Assembly (NCBI GenBank): GCA_016936615.1
Contig: JAFGXN010000118.1
Location: 1 to 44,317, forward strand
Reading direction: 5' to 3'
DNA from: Spirochaetales bacterium
GTDB lineage: Bacteria; Spirochaetota; Spirochaetia; JAFGXN01
Length of the DNA stretch: 44,317 nt
In this document: piece after piece, positions 28,091-37,051 of the stretch
How the letters are laid out: each line of letters starts with the position of its first letter
Position numbering within the stretch: position 1 is the stretch's first letter
Made by a program: the position numbers and the translations under genes
Notes under the pieces: generated by a model
Databases searched by the model: none
What the model saw: only the letters and a program-made list of their open reading frames with translations
What the model was told of the DNA's origin: nothing

Positions 28091-30778
28091 ATGGAGAGAG
28101 ATCAAATCCCCCGACGCGTAGATGATTTGAGAGAGATAAAGGCAAGGGTAGGTTCAATCTTGGAGGCTGAGTTCAAGGTCGACACAAACAAGCGTGAAAA
28201 GTTGGTGGAGGGGTTCTTCTCTGAAAAATTCCTCCCACTCTGGTATTTCACATCAAATAGTCCTGAGGTTATTGCTGAACATATTTATATCCTGACCCAT
28301 TTTCTTAGCGCAAATGAGGATATGGTGAGGCAGGAGGCTAGGAATACTGCTGATGTCACTTATTTTGTGAATGTAGGTAGAGATTATCCTGGTCGACTAC
28401 TCTCCATTTTGCGGGAGAATAGATCTATCGAGATCACAGGGCTGGATTCTGAGATTACAGCATCTGGCATGAGGATAGTCACTTTGCTTAAAGATAATAC
28501 CTTAAATCGTGAGCGATATGAGAGTCACAGGGGATTTTTAAATTTTTTTGAAGAAAAAAATGAGAATTTCCTGGAGATTGGTGGTTCAATCTATGATGGG
28601 ACTCTCTGTCTCCTCAGAACAATCACGCCGAACAATGAGTTTCTTGTGGGAATCTTAGAGATTGTTCGCAAATACAGACTTAACATGCAGCAGACATATT
28701 ATAATATCTTTGAAGAGGCCTTGAGTCAGCCTGTTGTGGGGTTGATTGTTCTTGGATTTAATGGCTTGAAATTACCAGATAATTTTAAATCAGAGATTTT
28801 ATCATATATAGATATGCAATCAAAGAATTTTTCTCATAATAAGGAAAAAGGTCAACTAGAGAGGCTTATACGAGATATTTCTTCGGTCTCTCAAGCTGAT
28901 TATTCTCAGCCATTCTTTTCGCTCAAGAGGCTTTGTCAGAAAAATCTAGAGCAAGAGTCGTATAATTTTTATCTAAATGGTGTTACTGATTTTCTTCACG
29001 CAAGTTCGATTCTTTTTATTAGCGAGGATCTCTCTGTTCTTCGGTTCTTGCTGGGGTTTGAGAGCCTTGATGAGTTCTATGTGAGGACGCACAAGGATGG
29101 TGTTGTCGAGAATAGACCTGGCTACAGGATAGCTCATAGCAGATTGCGAGGACCAGCAAAGGGTGGTTTGAGGATTGATAATATCGTAGATTTCTGCGAG
29201 GTTGCTGCATTGTCATTTATGATGACCTGGAAATCTGCACGAAGCGGTATACTCTTTGGAGGTGCAAAGGGGGGATTGATGCTTAATCCAAAGACCTTTG
29301 ATACAGATTCAATCGATTACTTTGATACAATTAGTAGCTTCGGGCGATCTCTCTTTCTTGTTACAGGGTCTATGAAGGATGTTCCTGCCGGAGATGTAGG
29401 TTGTGGTGGTCGGGAGATAGGATTCATGTTTGAAGGGTTTAAGGCTGGGCTACGGGATCTTGCCTTGCTTGTCTACGGAGTGAAGGATGGGATTTCCATG
29501 ATCGGGGATAGATATCTCTCTGTCGAGGATGCAAAAGAGATTCTGCGAGATAGCTTCGATATCGATTATAATGAAAAGCCGATAATCGAGCAGCTATGCG
29601 GAAGGCAAGAGTATCTTGAGCTGGTTGTTGCGTCGCAGATTACGGGAAAGCCTAAGATGGGAATAGATGCTAGAACTGGTGCGACAGGGCGTGGGCTCTG
29701 CTATGCCCTTCTTGCAACTGTCGCAAATCTCTATCTTGCTGGTAGGTGGGATATTCCCTGCAAGTTGGATGATCAGGAGTTACTTTTCTTGAAGGAATTT
29801 TCATCATTTACAGAACAAACAGCTATTGAGAGAGATGGATTCCCAATCTCTGAGGATTATGTGAGTAGGTATTTTCTCAAGGTCTTTACCGCCTTACTCC
29901 GGGGGAAAAAAGTAGTAGTTCAAGGTTCTGGTAAGGTCGGGGCTTCGATTCTCGAAGAGCTTGTTATCTTTGGGGTAGATCTGATTGCTGTTGCTGATGC
30001 CGGGGGTGCTGTTATTGGCAAAAACCTCGACGCAAAGGCCCTCCTCGCTGCGGTTGAGGCCTCTAACCAGAGCCCTGATCCCTCGGTTAGATCTTCCGTG
30101 GTGAATATCTCTAGTTGCTTCGAAGAGAAGATTCTCGGTGCAGCAGAGGGTTCCCATGTGTTAGAGCTTGACTGCGATATTCTGATTCCTGCTGCACTAG
30201 AAAATGCGATCTCTGAAAGAAATGCAGATAAAATCAAGGCTAAGATTGTTCTTTGTGGTAGTAATGGTTCTAATACCTCCATTGCAGAGCGAATTTTACA
30301 GAAAAATGGTATTGTTGTTGTCTATGATTTTCTTGCAAATGGTGCTGGTGTCACAGCCTCATACTTCGAGTGGTTGACAAATCTAAACTCAAGGTTCAAA
30401 TATGAGGCAGAGCATATCTACAAGGGCAGTTATGATGACTCAATCATGGATAGCTTTATTATGCCAGTCTATCTTGGAAGGGTGAAAAAGATTCTTCGAA
30501 CAGCTGATAAACAGAGCTCTACAGAGATGTGGAACTCTCTGCTTCGTGATATTATGGTTAGCTCTGTAAATGAGGATTTTCAACTTGCGGCAGAATCTGG
30601 GATTAGTTGCAAGGATGCTGGCTTTATTCGAGCACAGTTGAGGGTTCTAGCTAAGGCTATATCACTTGATAAGCTTGAGCTTGATGCTTTGCGTGAGAAT
30701 ATAACCCCTAGGTTCAGGAATCTCTTGGATTTTTATCTAGAACACCCTGAGATTAAGGCTAAATCATTTGTTGTGTAG
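28091..30778 (+). CDS. Large Glu/Leu/Phe/Val-dehydrogenase family protein (glutamate dehydrogenase-like) with N-terminal extension and insertions
   Basis: GPAKGGLRID, MTWKSA, LFGGAKGG, DVPAGDVG, TGKPKMGIDARTGATGRGL, Rossmann VVVQGSGKVGASI; ATG 28091 with AGGAGA SD. Confidence 0.9.
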   Translation: MERDQIPRRVDDLREIKARVGSILEAEFKVDTNKREKLVEGFFSEKFLPLWYFTSNSPEVIAEHIYILTHFLSANEDMVRQEARNTADVTYFVNVGRDYPGRLLSILRENRSIEITGLDSEITASGMRIVTLLKDNTLNRERYESHRGFLNFFEEKNENFLEIGGSIYDGTLCLLRTITPNNEFLVGILEIVRKYRLNMQQTYYNIFEEALSQPVVGLIVLGFNGLKLPDNFKSEILSYIDMQSKNFSHNKEKGQLERLIRDISSVSQADYSQPFFSLKRLCQKNLEQESYNFYLNGVTDFLHASSILFISEDLSVLRFLLGFESLDEFYVRTHKDGVVENRPGYRIAHSRLRGPAKGGLRIDNIVDFCEVAALSFMMTWKSARSGILFGGAKGGLMLNPKTFDTDSIDYFDTISSFGRSLFLVTGSMKDVPAGDVGCGGREIGFMFEGFKAGLRDLALLVYGVKDGISMIGDRYLSVEDAKEILRDSFDIDYNEKPIIEQLCGRQEYLELVVASQITGKPKMGIDARTGATGRGLCYALLATVANLYLAGRWDIPCKLDDQELLFLKEFSSFTEQTAIERDGFPISEDYVSRYFLKVFTALLRGKKVVVQGSGKVGASILEELVIFGVDLIAVADAGGAVIGKNLDAKALLAAVEASNQSPDPSVRSSVVNISSCFEEKILGAAEGSHVLELDCDILIPAALENAISERNADKIKAKIVLCGSNGSNTSIAERILQKNGIVVVYDFLANGAGVTASYFEWLTNLNSRFKYEAEHIYKGSYDDSIMDSFIMPVYLGRVKKILRTADKQSSTEMWNSLLRDIMVSSVNEDFQLAAESGISCKDAGFIRAQLRVLAKAISLDKLELDALRENITPRFRNLLDFYLEHPEIKAKSFVV

Positions 30779-31972
30779 GCTATCCTTGCGAATAAGTAAC
30801 TCTATCTTAAATCCGCGAGTCTTCTTGAAGGTATTTATAGAAAAATTTCTTAAATTTGAAGAGACTGCTTGAGTGTAGATTGTCTTTCCGTAGATTAATA
30901 CTCGTGTATTCTTGGTAGAAAGCCTCTCAATTTCTCGTGATAGTGAGTCTATGTGCCTGGTCAGTGGTATTTGTTGAATATCTGCGCAGATAAATGAAGC
31001 TGTATCAAGGCTTCTTAACTCAGTTATTGGCACCTCTGTAATCTTTCCGGTGAACCCGTTATCGATTAGGTTCTGTTTGCTTATCTCTGTCTCAAGTTTG
31101 TTGTTGGCGCAGAGGACAATCTCGTTAATCTCAACTAGCTGGGAGAAGATTATTGGAAGATAGCCTTGGTTGGGAGAGATGAAAATTGCTCGCTCTTCAA
31201 GCTTTCTAGATTGTGCGGATTTCTCAAGTAATTTCGCTGCTGCAACAGAGTCAAAGCCTTGTGTCTGGCAATCTTTTAGATATTCTGAGGTCTGAACTGG
31301 GAACTTCTTCTTGTTTATCTCGATAATTGTTCGTCTTGTTACATAATTTATCTGGTTAAAGGCAGGTTGAGCCTCTCTATTTTTTACTAAAAAAACTGTA
31401 ACCTTGTCGTTGAAGTTAATCTTCTCTGTAGTTGCGTTAAGTTGTTCAAGAAGTGGCTTAACTTTGTGAATCATCTCTTTCTGAACGATAAAGGCTGAGA
31501 TACCAGATTTATTTAATCGAGCAAGTGAGTTTGAGATTAAGTGCTCTAGTTCGATCTCGTCTTTGTTTGTGAAATCTGCTAGAACAAGATCAAAATTATC
31601 TTGGCATTCGTAAAATTCTAGATTATTTACAAATTCTGGAGAAGCTGATAGATTCTGCCTGTAGTTGTGCTGTGCAAATGTGATTGCAAAGCTGTTCCGA
31701 TCTTGAAATATTGTAGTTGCATTGGTGAAAAATGATTCTGCTGCTATTCCTAATATTCCTACACCACAATTAAGATTTAAGATTCTTGCTGGTGAAAAAT
31801 TATCTATCTCGGATAGCGCCTTAAGCAACAGAACTGAACCCTCATCCACTCTGCTTGCAGGAGAAACCGCATGAGAAAGATTAAATTCAAGGGGCGCGCC
31901 CTTGAATTTATACGATACTACTTTGGTAGTATAATCTTTTATTATAGATTTGTTAACAGAGAATTCTGTCAT
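30764..31972 (-). CDS. RsmC-like class I SAM-dependent methyltransferase (degenerate motif IV)
   Basis: Motif I RILNLNCGVGILGIAA; SPASRVDEGSVLLLKAL; motif IV reads VLADFTNK in place of NPP(F/Y); start overlaps the efp stop (TAATG). Confidence 0.7.
   Translation of the reverse strand: MTEFSVNKSIIKDYTTKVVSYKFKGAPLEFNLSHAVSPASRVDEGSVLLLKALSEIDNFSPARILNLNCGVGILGIAAESFFTNATTIFQDRNSFAITFAQHNYRQNLSASPEFVNNLEFYECQDNFDLVLADFTNKDEIELEHLISNSLARLNKSGISAFIVQKEMIHKVKPLLEQLNATTEKINFNDKVTVFLVKNREAQPAFNQINYVTRRTIIEINKKKFPVQTSEYLKDCQTQGFDSVAAAKLLEKSAQSRKLEERAIFISPNQGYLPIIFSQLVEINEIVLCANNKLETEISKQNLIDNGFTGKITEVPITELRSLDTASFICADIQQIPLTRHIDSLSREIERLSTKNTRVLIYGKTIYTQAVSSNLRNFSINTFKKTRGFKIELLIRKDSLHNK
31882..31910. 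repeat. Near-perfect 29-nt inverted repeat inside the methyltransferase CDS
   Basis: TAAATTCAAGGG-GCGCG-CCCTTGAATTTA: 12-bp arms, 5-nt centre. Confidence 0.9.
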
Positions 31973-32535
31973 TAAGAGTTTACCCTCTCAACATATTCTT
32001 TGTCTTCAGTATTGACTAGGATTCTATCTCCCTCTCTGATAAAGATAGGAGTCTTTACTTGCAATCCTGTATCAAGAGTACAAAGCTTAGTTACATTTGT
32101 TGCTGTGTCACCTTTGATTGCTTCCGGAGCCTCAGTAACAGTGAATATAACCTTTGGTGGAATCTTAATCTCAATAGGTTTCACAGCCCAGAAGACAATC
32201 CAGTACTGCTCTCCATCTTTCATAAAAAGTTGCTTCTCTTCAAATCCAAGAAAAGGCACTTCGAATTGTTCGTAAGTCTCTTCTTCCATAAAATGGTAGC
32301 TTGTACCATCGCAGTAAAGATATTGGCATTTTCTTTCTGTCACTTCAATATCTTCTACGTTATCTTGAGTCTTGAATGTCTGCTTTAGAACTTGACCTGT
32401 TAATAGGTTCTTCATCTTTAGTCTACAAAAAGCTGAGCCCTTTCCTGGGTTTACAAATTCTCTCTCAACAACCTGGTAAGGTGCCTCTTTAATAAGAAGA
32501 AATGTGCTTTTGTCTATTTGTCCTGCTTTAATCAT
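31972..32535 (-). CDS. efp: Elongation factor P
   Basis: EF-P fold with VNPGKGSAFCRLKMKNLLTGQVLKQTFK; modifiable Lys in the PGKGSAF loop. Confidence 0.96.
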   Translation of the reverse strand: MIKAGQIDKSTFLLIKEAPYQVVEREFVNPGKGSAFCRLKMKNLLTGQVLKQTFKTQDNVEDIEVTERKCQYLYCDGTSYHFMEEETYEQFEVPFLGFEEKQLFMKDGEQYWIVFWAVKPIEIKIPPKVIFTVTEAPEAIKGDTATNVTKLCTLDTGLQVKTPIFIREGDRILVNTEDKEYVERVNS

Positions 32536-32655
32536 GTTAGAATCCTTAAAATCTGTTTAGTTTTACGCTACATTATAGCAACTTTTAATAAAAAAAACAG
32601 TATAAAAGTTTATTATTATTGAATAAAAGAGGCTATTTTTGAGAAATTGTAATTA

Positions 32656-33657
32656 TTAAATTAAAAAATCTGAGAATGGCTTGGCTAAGACCTCTTTGAT
32701 GTTGCTTTTTCCTAATAAGAACATGACTAGCCGGTCAACACCAAGCGCGACACCTGAAGATTCAGGAAAGCTCTCAAAGAGCTGGCAGTAGCCGTGGTTG
32801 ATTCTGTGTTGCCGTTGTGTTACCGAAGCTTTTCTCTTTTCCTCTTCTTTGAAAAAACTTGACATATCTGAAATCTGACTCTTTTCAGTGTAGCAGTTTG
32901 CTGTTTCAAGTCCTTCAAGGTAGAGCTCCCATCGCTGGCTAAATTGAGGATTTTCAGAGACCTTTGCTGTTGTTGGTAGAAAGGCAGGAAAATCTATCAT
33001 GAAAGCAGCATCGTAGCTGCGCATTTCAGGTTCAAGCTCAGTAACGAAGATAAGGTCAAATATGTCGTGGGCTGAATATGTTGAGAGATCGAAGGGATTA
33101 AGCTCTTGCCCACTCTGAGTCTTTTTCCACGCCTTTGTTAGATACTCCTTATCTGCACTAGAAGGGAGATCCATCCCTGTCTTCTCTTGAAAAAGTTTAG
33201 CTAGAGATATCTCAGAGAATCGTATCTGGCGATTATTCAATTTTTTTGCTAAAAAAGTAAGTAAATTCTTTGTCAAATTTAGTGAGTCGCGGAAATCCTT
33301 CCCTATGCTGTAGTATTCTAGCATTGTGAATTCTGGGTTGTGATATGTCGAGATAGCCTCGCAGTTGCGAAAACTCTTTGTAATCTGGAATATATCTATC
33401 TGGTATTGAGCTATAATTTGCTTCATCCATATTTCAGGAGATGGGGTAAGGTAAAAATCCTTATCTTCACGTGTAGTTTGGTATCTTGTCGAGAATATTT
33501 CAATGTTAGCCTCTGGAATCAAGTGTGGCGACATAATTGGGGTCTCGACTTCGAGGAAGCCCTCTTTTTCAAGAAAAAATCTAATTGCTGAGACAATTTG
33601 AGCTCTGTTTCTAAGCGTCTGCAAATCAGCTGAAATTCCTGGTTCAGTATAATTCAT
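32656..33657 (-). CDS. epmA: EF-P--(R)-beta-lysine ligase (class II LysRS paralogue without the anticodon-binding domain)
   Basis: VETPIMSPHLIPEANIEIFSTRYQ, FQITKSFRNCE, HNPEFTMLEYY, GVALGVDRLVM; adjacent to efp. Confidence 0.95.
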   Translation of the reverse strand: MNYTEPGISADLQTLRNRAQIVSAIRFFLEKEGFLEVETPIMSPHLIPEANIEIFSTRYQTTREDKDFYLTPSPEIWMKQIIAQYQIDIFQITKSFRNCEAISTYHNPEFTMLEYYSIGKDFRDSLNLTKNLLTFLAKKLNNRQIRFSEISLAKLFQEKTGMDLPSSADKEYLTKAWKKTQSGQELNPFDLSTYSAHDIFDLIFVTELEPEMRSYDAAFMIDFPAFLPTTAKVSENPQFSQRWELYLEGLETANCYTEKSQISDMSSFFKEEEKRKASVTQRQHRINHGYCQLFESFPESSGVALGVDRLVMFLLGKSNIKEVLAKPFSDFLI

Positions 33658-33784
33658 TCCTTTTTTTATTCTAAATATAGAAAAAAATCAAGGTGTTTTA
33701 AATCGTAAGAGAATATCTATTTTTTAGAAAAATGTGGTTCAGCTCTATTCTTAGGTTAAAAATTATTGAAAAAAAAGGTATTGC

Positions 33785-34525
33785 ATGGTATTTTTGATAA
33801 AAGAGGAAAACTTGAAAGTACTAATTGTTGATGATGATAAGGATTTTTCTTGTCAGCTTAAAGAAAAAATAGAAGAAAGTGAGATTTTTTGCGATATTTG
33901 TCATTCTCGAGATGACGCTATGGTTGCAGTTCAAAGAAATTTGTATGATTTGGTGGTTCTTGATATTCAACTAGATTCTAGTGATGCAAATAATCATGAT
34001 GGTATCTCTCTTCTTGAGTTTATCAGGTTAAGTAATATGCTTCAGCCTGTGATTATGCTGTCTGGCAATAATTCTTTAGATACTCGTGTTCGATGCTTTG
34101 ATAAGGGGTGTGACGATTTTATTGAAAAGCCGTTTTTAATCAGGGAGTTGTTGGCAATTATAAAGAGGCAGATAGAGAAATCTTTGCATTATAGAGCAAG
34201 TTCTGATATGCTATCTCTGCCTGGCGCTCCTCTGCGCTATCTTGGAGCTTTTGTGGATTTCTCGACAATGACAATCTCTAGGGGAGATCTCTCAATTTCT
34301 GGTAGAAGCAAGCTTGTCTCTCTGTTCTCTCTTCTTATTCGTAACCAAGGTTGCGTCTTGCCTCGGGAGATTCTATTTTCCCTTGTTTGGGGTAGTAAGG
34401 AGTATGATGAGAACTCGCTAAATGTTCATATCTGTCAGCTTAGGAATATTTTAGAAGATAATCCTCGTCGTCCGAAGCATTTAAAGACGGTTAGGGGTGT
34501 TGGTTATATTTTGGAAAAAGTCTAA
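33785..34525 (+). CDS. OmpR-family response regulator (REC plus winged helix)
   Basis: LIVDDDKDF...VVLDIQL...IEKPF; C-terminal VLPREILFSLVWGSKEYDENSLNVHICQLRNILEDNPRRPKHLKTVRGVGYIL. Confidence 0.95.
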   Translation: MVFLIKEENLKVLIVDDDKDFSCQLKEKIEESEIFCDICHSRDDAMVAVQRNLYDLVVLDIQLDSSDANNHDGISLLEFIRLSNMLQPVIMLSGNNSLDTRVRCFDKGCDDFIEKPFLIRELLAIIKRQIEKSLHYRASSDMLSLPGAPLRYLGAFVDFSTMTISRGDLSISGRSKLVSLFSLLIRNQGCVLPREILFSLVWGSKEYDENSLNVHICQLRNILEDNPRRPKHLKTVRGVGYILEKV

Positions 34526-36129
34526 ATGTTCTTCTTGGGGACTTTTATCTCAAAGGTTGAGCCTTTTTCTGATGTTTCAATCAATTCAAGCTTCGCATTA
34601 ATTACGTCGCACAGCTTTTTTGCAATGTAGAGACCTAGTCCAATCGATTTTTCACCATCTGTCGGGCGTGCTGATAACCTTGCAAATTTTTTGTATATAC
34701 TTGTTGCATCTTCTTTTGAGAAACCTGGTCCGCCATCACAGATCTGAACTGCGATATCCTTTCCTTTTTCAAGAAATTTAATAGCTATGTTACTGTTCGC
34801 TGGCGAGTATTTGATAGCATTGTCTGTGAGATTGAAGATTATCTGCTTGAAAATTGCTTTATCCGTGGTTATTGTTTCTAGCTCAGAGAAAATCTCTAGC
34901 GTTTGGTGCTTTTTTTCTAGTTTCTGTTTGAAAAATTCTCTTAAATTCTCAGTGAACTCTGAGACAGATAGCTCTTGATTAAAGGCAGAGTATTTCCCTT
35001 CGTCAATTATTGAGGTAGAGAGAATATTTGATATTAGTTCATTAATATATTGGGTCGATGTTATAATTGATCTAGAGAGTTCTTGTGTTTGAGGATCTTT
35101 TTTTTCTTCGAACAGGGTGTATCCTGAGTTGAGAATCATGTTTAGCGCATTCTTTACATTGTGGGTAAGTAGATGAAAAAACATATTCTTCGTTTCTAGT
35201 TCTTTGCTTAGCGCCTCTCTACTCTTTGCAATATCCCTTCTATATCGATTGTTGGCAAAAAGAAGAATTGAAATTGTGATAAAGGCTAAGAGTATGAAGA
35301 TAAGACTCCTGTTGAAGAATAGAGGGAGTAGCTTCTTTACCATCGCCTTTTTGTCAAATTCAACGATAAGGCTTAGATCAAGGGAGGAGATATACTCTTG
35401 CATTATTATCTTATTTTTTTTGTTGAGGTTTTTATCTTCTCGTGATTCAACTCCTGTCCAGTTGTATATGTTGCCATCTGTGATAAGTGATTGGTCAGGA
35501 TGGAATTTGATGTTTCCCTCTTTGTCGATTAGGTAAAAAGATACAGATTGGGAGCTTGTCTCCCTTAGAAATGTGAAGAGCTCTTGGTATTCGAAGCCTA
35601 CGCCGAGGATTCCTTCGAGAGATTCATTGTCGTATACTTTAATGTTTATGTAGGTAATCATCTGGTTGTTGAGGGAGTCGTGGAAAATTTCTACGCTGTA
35701 GTTGCTATTTCGATTAAGCAGAGAGTAGTACCAGTTGTCGCGCGGGTTGCTTTTTTCCATCTGCACTGCTGTTCCTTCAAACTGATAGACAATTTCGCTA
35801 TTAGCATCTGCGTAATCTAGACGAATAAAATCCTTTGTTGATTTCAGTTGCTCGGATAGGCTCTTAAAATCTTGGGGAGTTTTGGTGCTTGTTCTCCATC
35901 TTGTCAGATCTCTTGAATTGCTTATTAGTGTAGCTTCTTTGAGCTTCATATTTATGAAATAGTTGGTTGTTGCTTCTAATGTCTTAGCTTCAAGTGGGAT
36001 TAGGTCGCTTTCTATTGTGTTTAGTATAATTCGTCTCATCGCAGATATATTTGTTGCAACAGTTATTATAAATAGAGAGATGAGCAGAATCTGCGCTATG
36101 AATGGTTTAAGTCTTTTAATATTAAACAC
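34522..36129 (-). CDS. Membrane sensor histidine kinase with extracytoplasmic Cache-like domain
   Basis: Two TM segments, FFHLLTHNVKNALNMIL H-box, NLTDNAIKYSP, GLGLYIAKKLCDVI. Confidence 0.9.
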   Translation of the reverse strand: MFNIKRLKPFIAQILLISLFIITVATNISAMRRIILNTIESDLIPLEAKTLEATTNYFINMKLKEATLISNSRDLTRWRTSTKTPQDFKSLSEQLKSTKDFIRLDYADANSEIVYQFEGTAVQMEKSNPRDNWYYSLLNRNSNYSVEIFHDSLNNQMITYINIKVYDNESLEGILGVGFEYQELFTFLRETSSQSVSFYLIDKEGNIKFHPDQSLITDGNIYNWTGVESREDKNLNKKNKIIMQEYISSLDLSLIVEFDKKAMVKKLLPLFFNRSLIFILLAFITISILLFANNRYRRDIAKSREALSKELETKNMFFHLLTHNVKNALNMILNSGYTLFEEKKDPQTQELSRSIITSTQYINELISNILSTSIIDEGKYSAFNQELSVSEFTENLREFFKQKLEKKHQTLEIFSELETITTDKAIFKQIIFNLTDNAIKYSPANSNIAIKFLEKGKDIAVQICDGGPGFSKEDATSIYKKFARLSARPTDGEKSIGLGLYIAKKLCDVINAKLELIETSEKGSTFEIKVPKKNI

Positions 36130-36190
36130 GGTATAAAATTATCTACTTGTTGTAAAAAAGTCAATTACTTTGAGATTCAGTTGGCTTTTT

Positions 36191-36943
36191 CTATTTTAAA
36201 TTCATAAGCTTAATTACTGCCTTTAACCTGTTTACAAACATATTCATATTAAAAGGCTTAACAATAAAATCATCTGCCCCCTCTTTGAGTAGGTTTGGTA
36301 GGGTCGTGTAGTGGTCAATCTCTGTTATTGCTACTAGGGCAGAGCTCTTGTATGTGTTCTTTATAATTTGCAGGGATCCAAGATTGTTTGTTATTGTTGT
36401 TGTGTCGTAGAGTATTATTGAAAAATTCTCTTTCTCGTCAAGGAATTCTTGAGCACTATAGAAGAATTTTGTATTGCTTATCTGATTTAGTTTGCAGATT
36501 CGTCGTATAATACGATTTGTGTTCCCGGTTGGATCTATTATTGCTATAGACATCTCTTGCAGACGGGTTTGTAATGGGTCTGAATGTGTTACTGCGTAGA
36601 AGTACTCACGTATTGTTTCGCTTTTTAAATTTTTCTTAAGGATGTAGTTCACGATTCCAAGACCAAATAACTTCTCCTTGATGGCTAGGGAGTCTGCTGA
36701 GGTGAGGACAATTATTGGAACAGATTCAAACTCGGATTTGTTTATCTCCTCGATAAAGCCAACTGCCTTACCGTCGCTAATTTCTGTAGCAGTAACAATC
36801 ATGCTGTAGTCGTTGTTCCGTAGTTCATCCCAAGCTGCCTCATAGGTGCTTACGCCTGTGTAACTAGCTCCGTTTTCGGTTATTAGCTTCTGAAAAATTT
36901 TTCTAATAAAATTACTGTTATCTATGTGTAATACTTTGTACAT
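36191..36943 (-). CDS. Tandem-receiver protein (first REC degenerate)
   Basis: REC1 LHIDNSNFIRKIFQ...MIVTATEIS (acceptor Asp missing); REC2 IAIIDPTG...IILYDTTT...IVKPFN. Confidence 0.8.
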   Translation of the reverse strand: MYKVLHIDNSNFIRKIFQKLITENGASYTGVSTYEAAWDELRNNDYSMIVTATEISDGKAVGFIEEINKSEFESVPIIVLTSADSLAIKEKLFGLGIVNYILKKNLKSETIREYFYAVTHSDPLQTRLQEMSIAIIDPTGNTNRIIRRICKLNQISNTKFFYSAQEFLDEKENFSIILYDTTTITNNLGSLQIIKNTYKSSALVAITEIDHYTTLPNLLKEGADDFIVKPFNMNMFVNRLKAVIKLMNLK

Positions 36944-37051
36944 GGTAACTTAAATTTATTCTAATTCTTTAGACAAGTCAAATGAAATTTATGAATAGGT
37001 GCTTTTTTTTTCTTTGCATATGTGTTATTTTTATTTCCAAAGGAAAAAAAT

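Noticed and set aside
29894-30282. Minus-strand ORFs of 87 and 120 aa
   Set aside because: Antisense shadow of the GDH-like Rossmann region, caused by locally higher GC.
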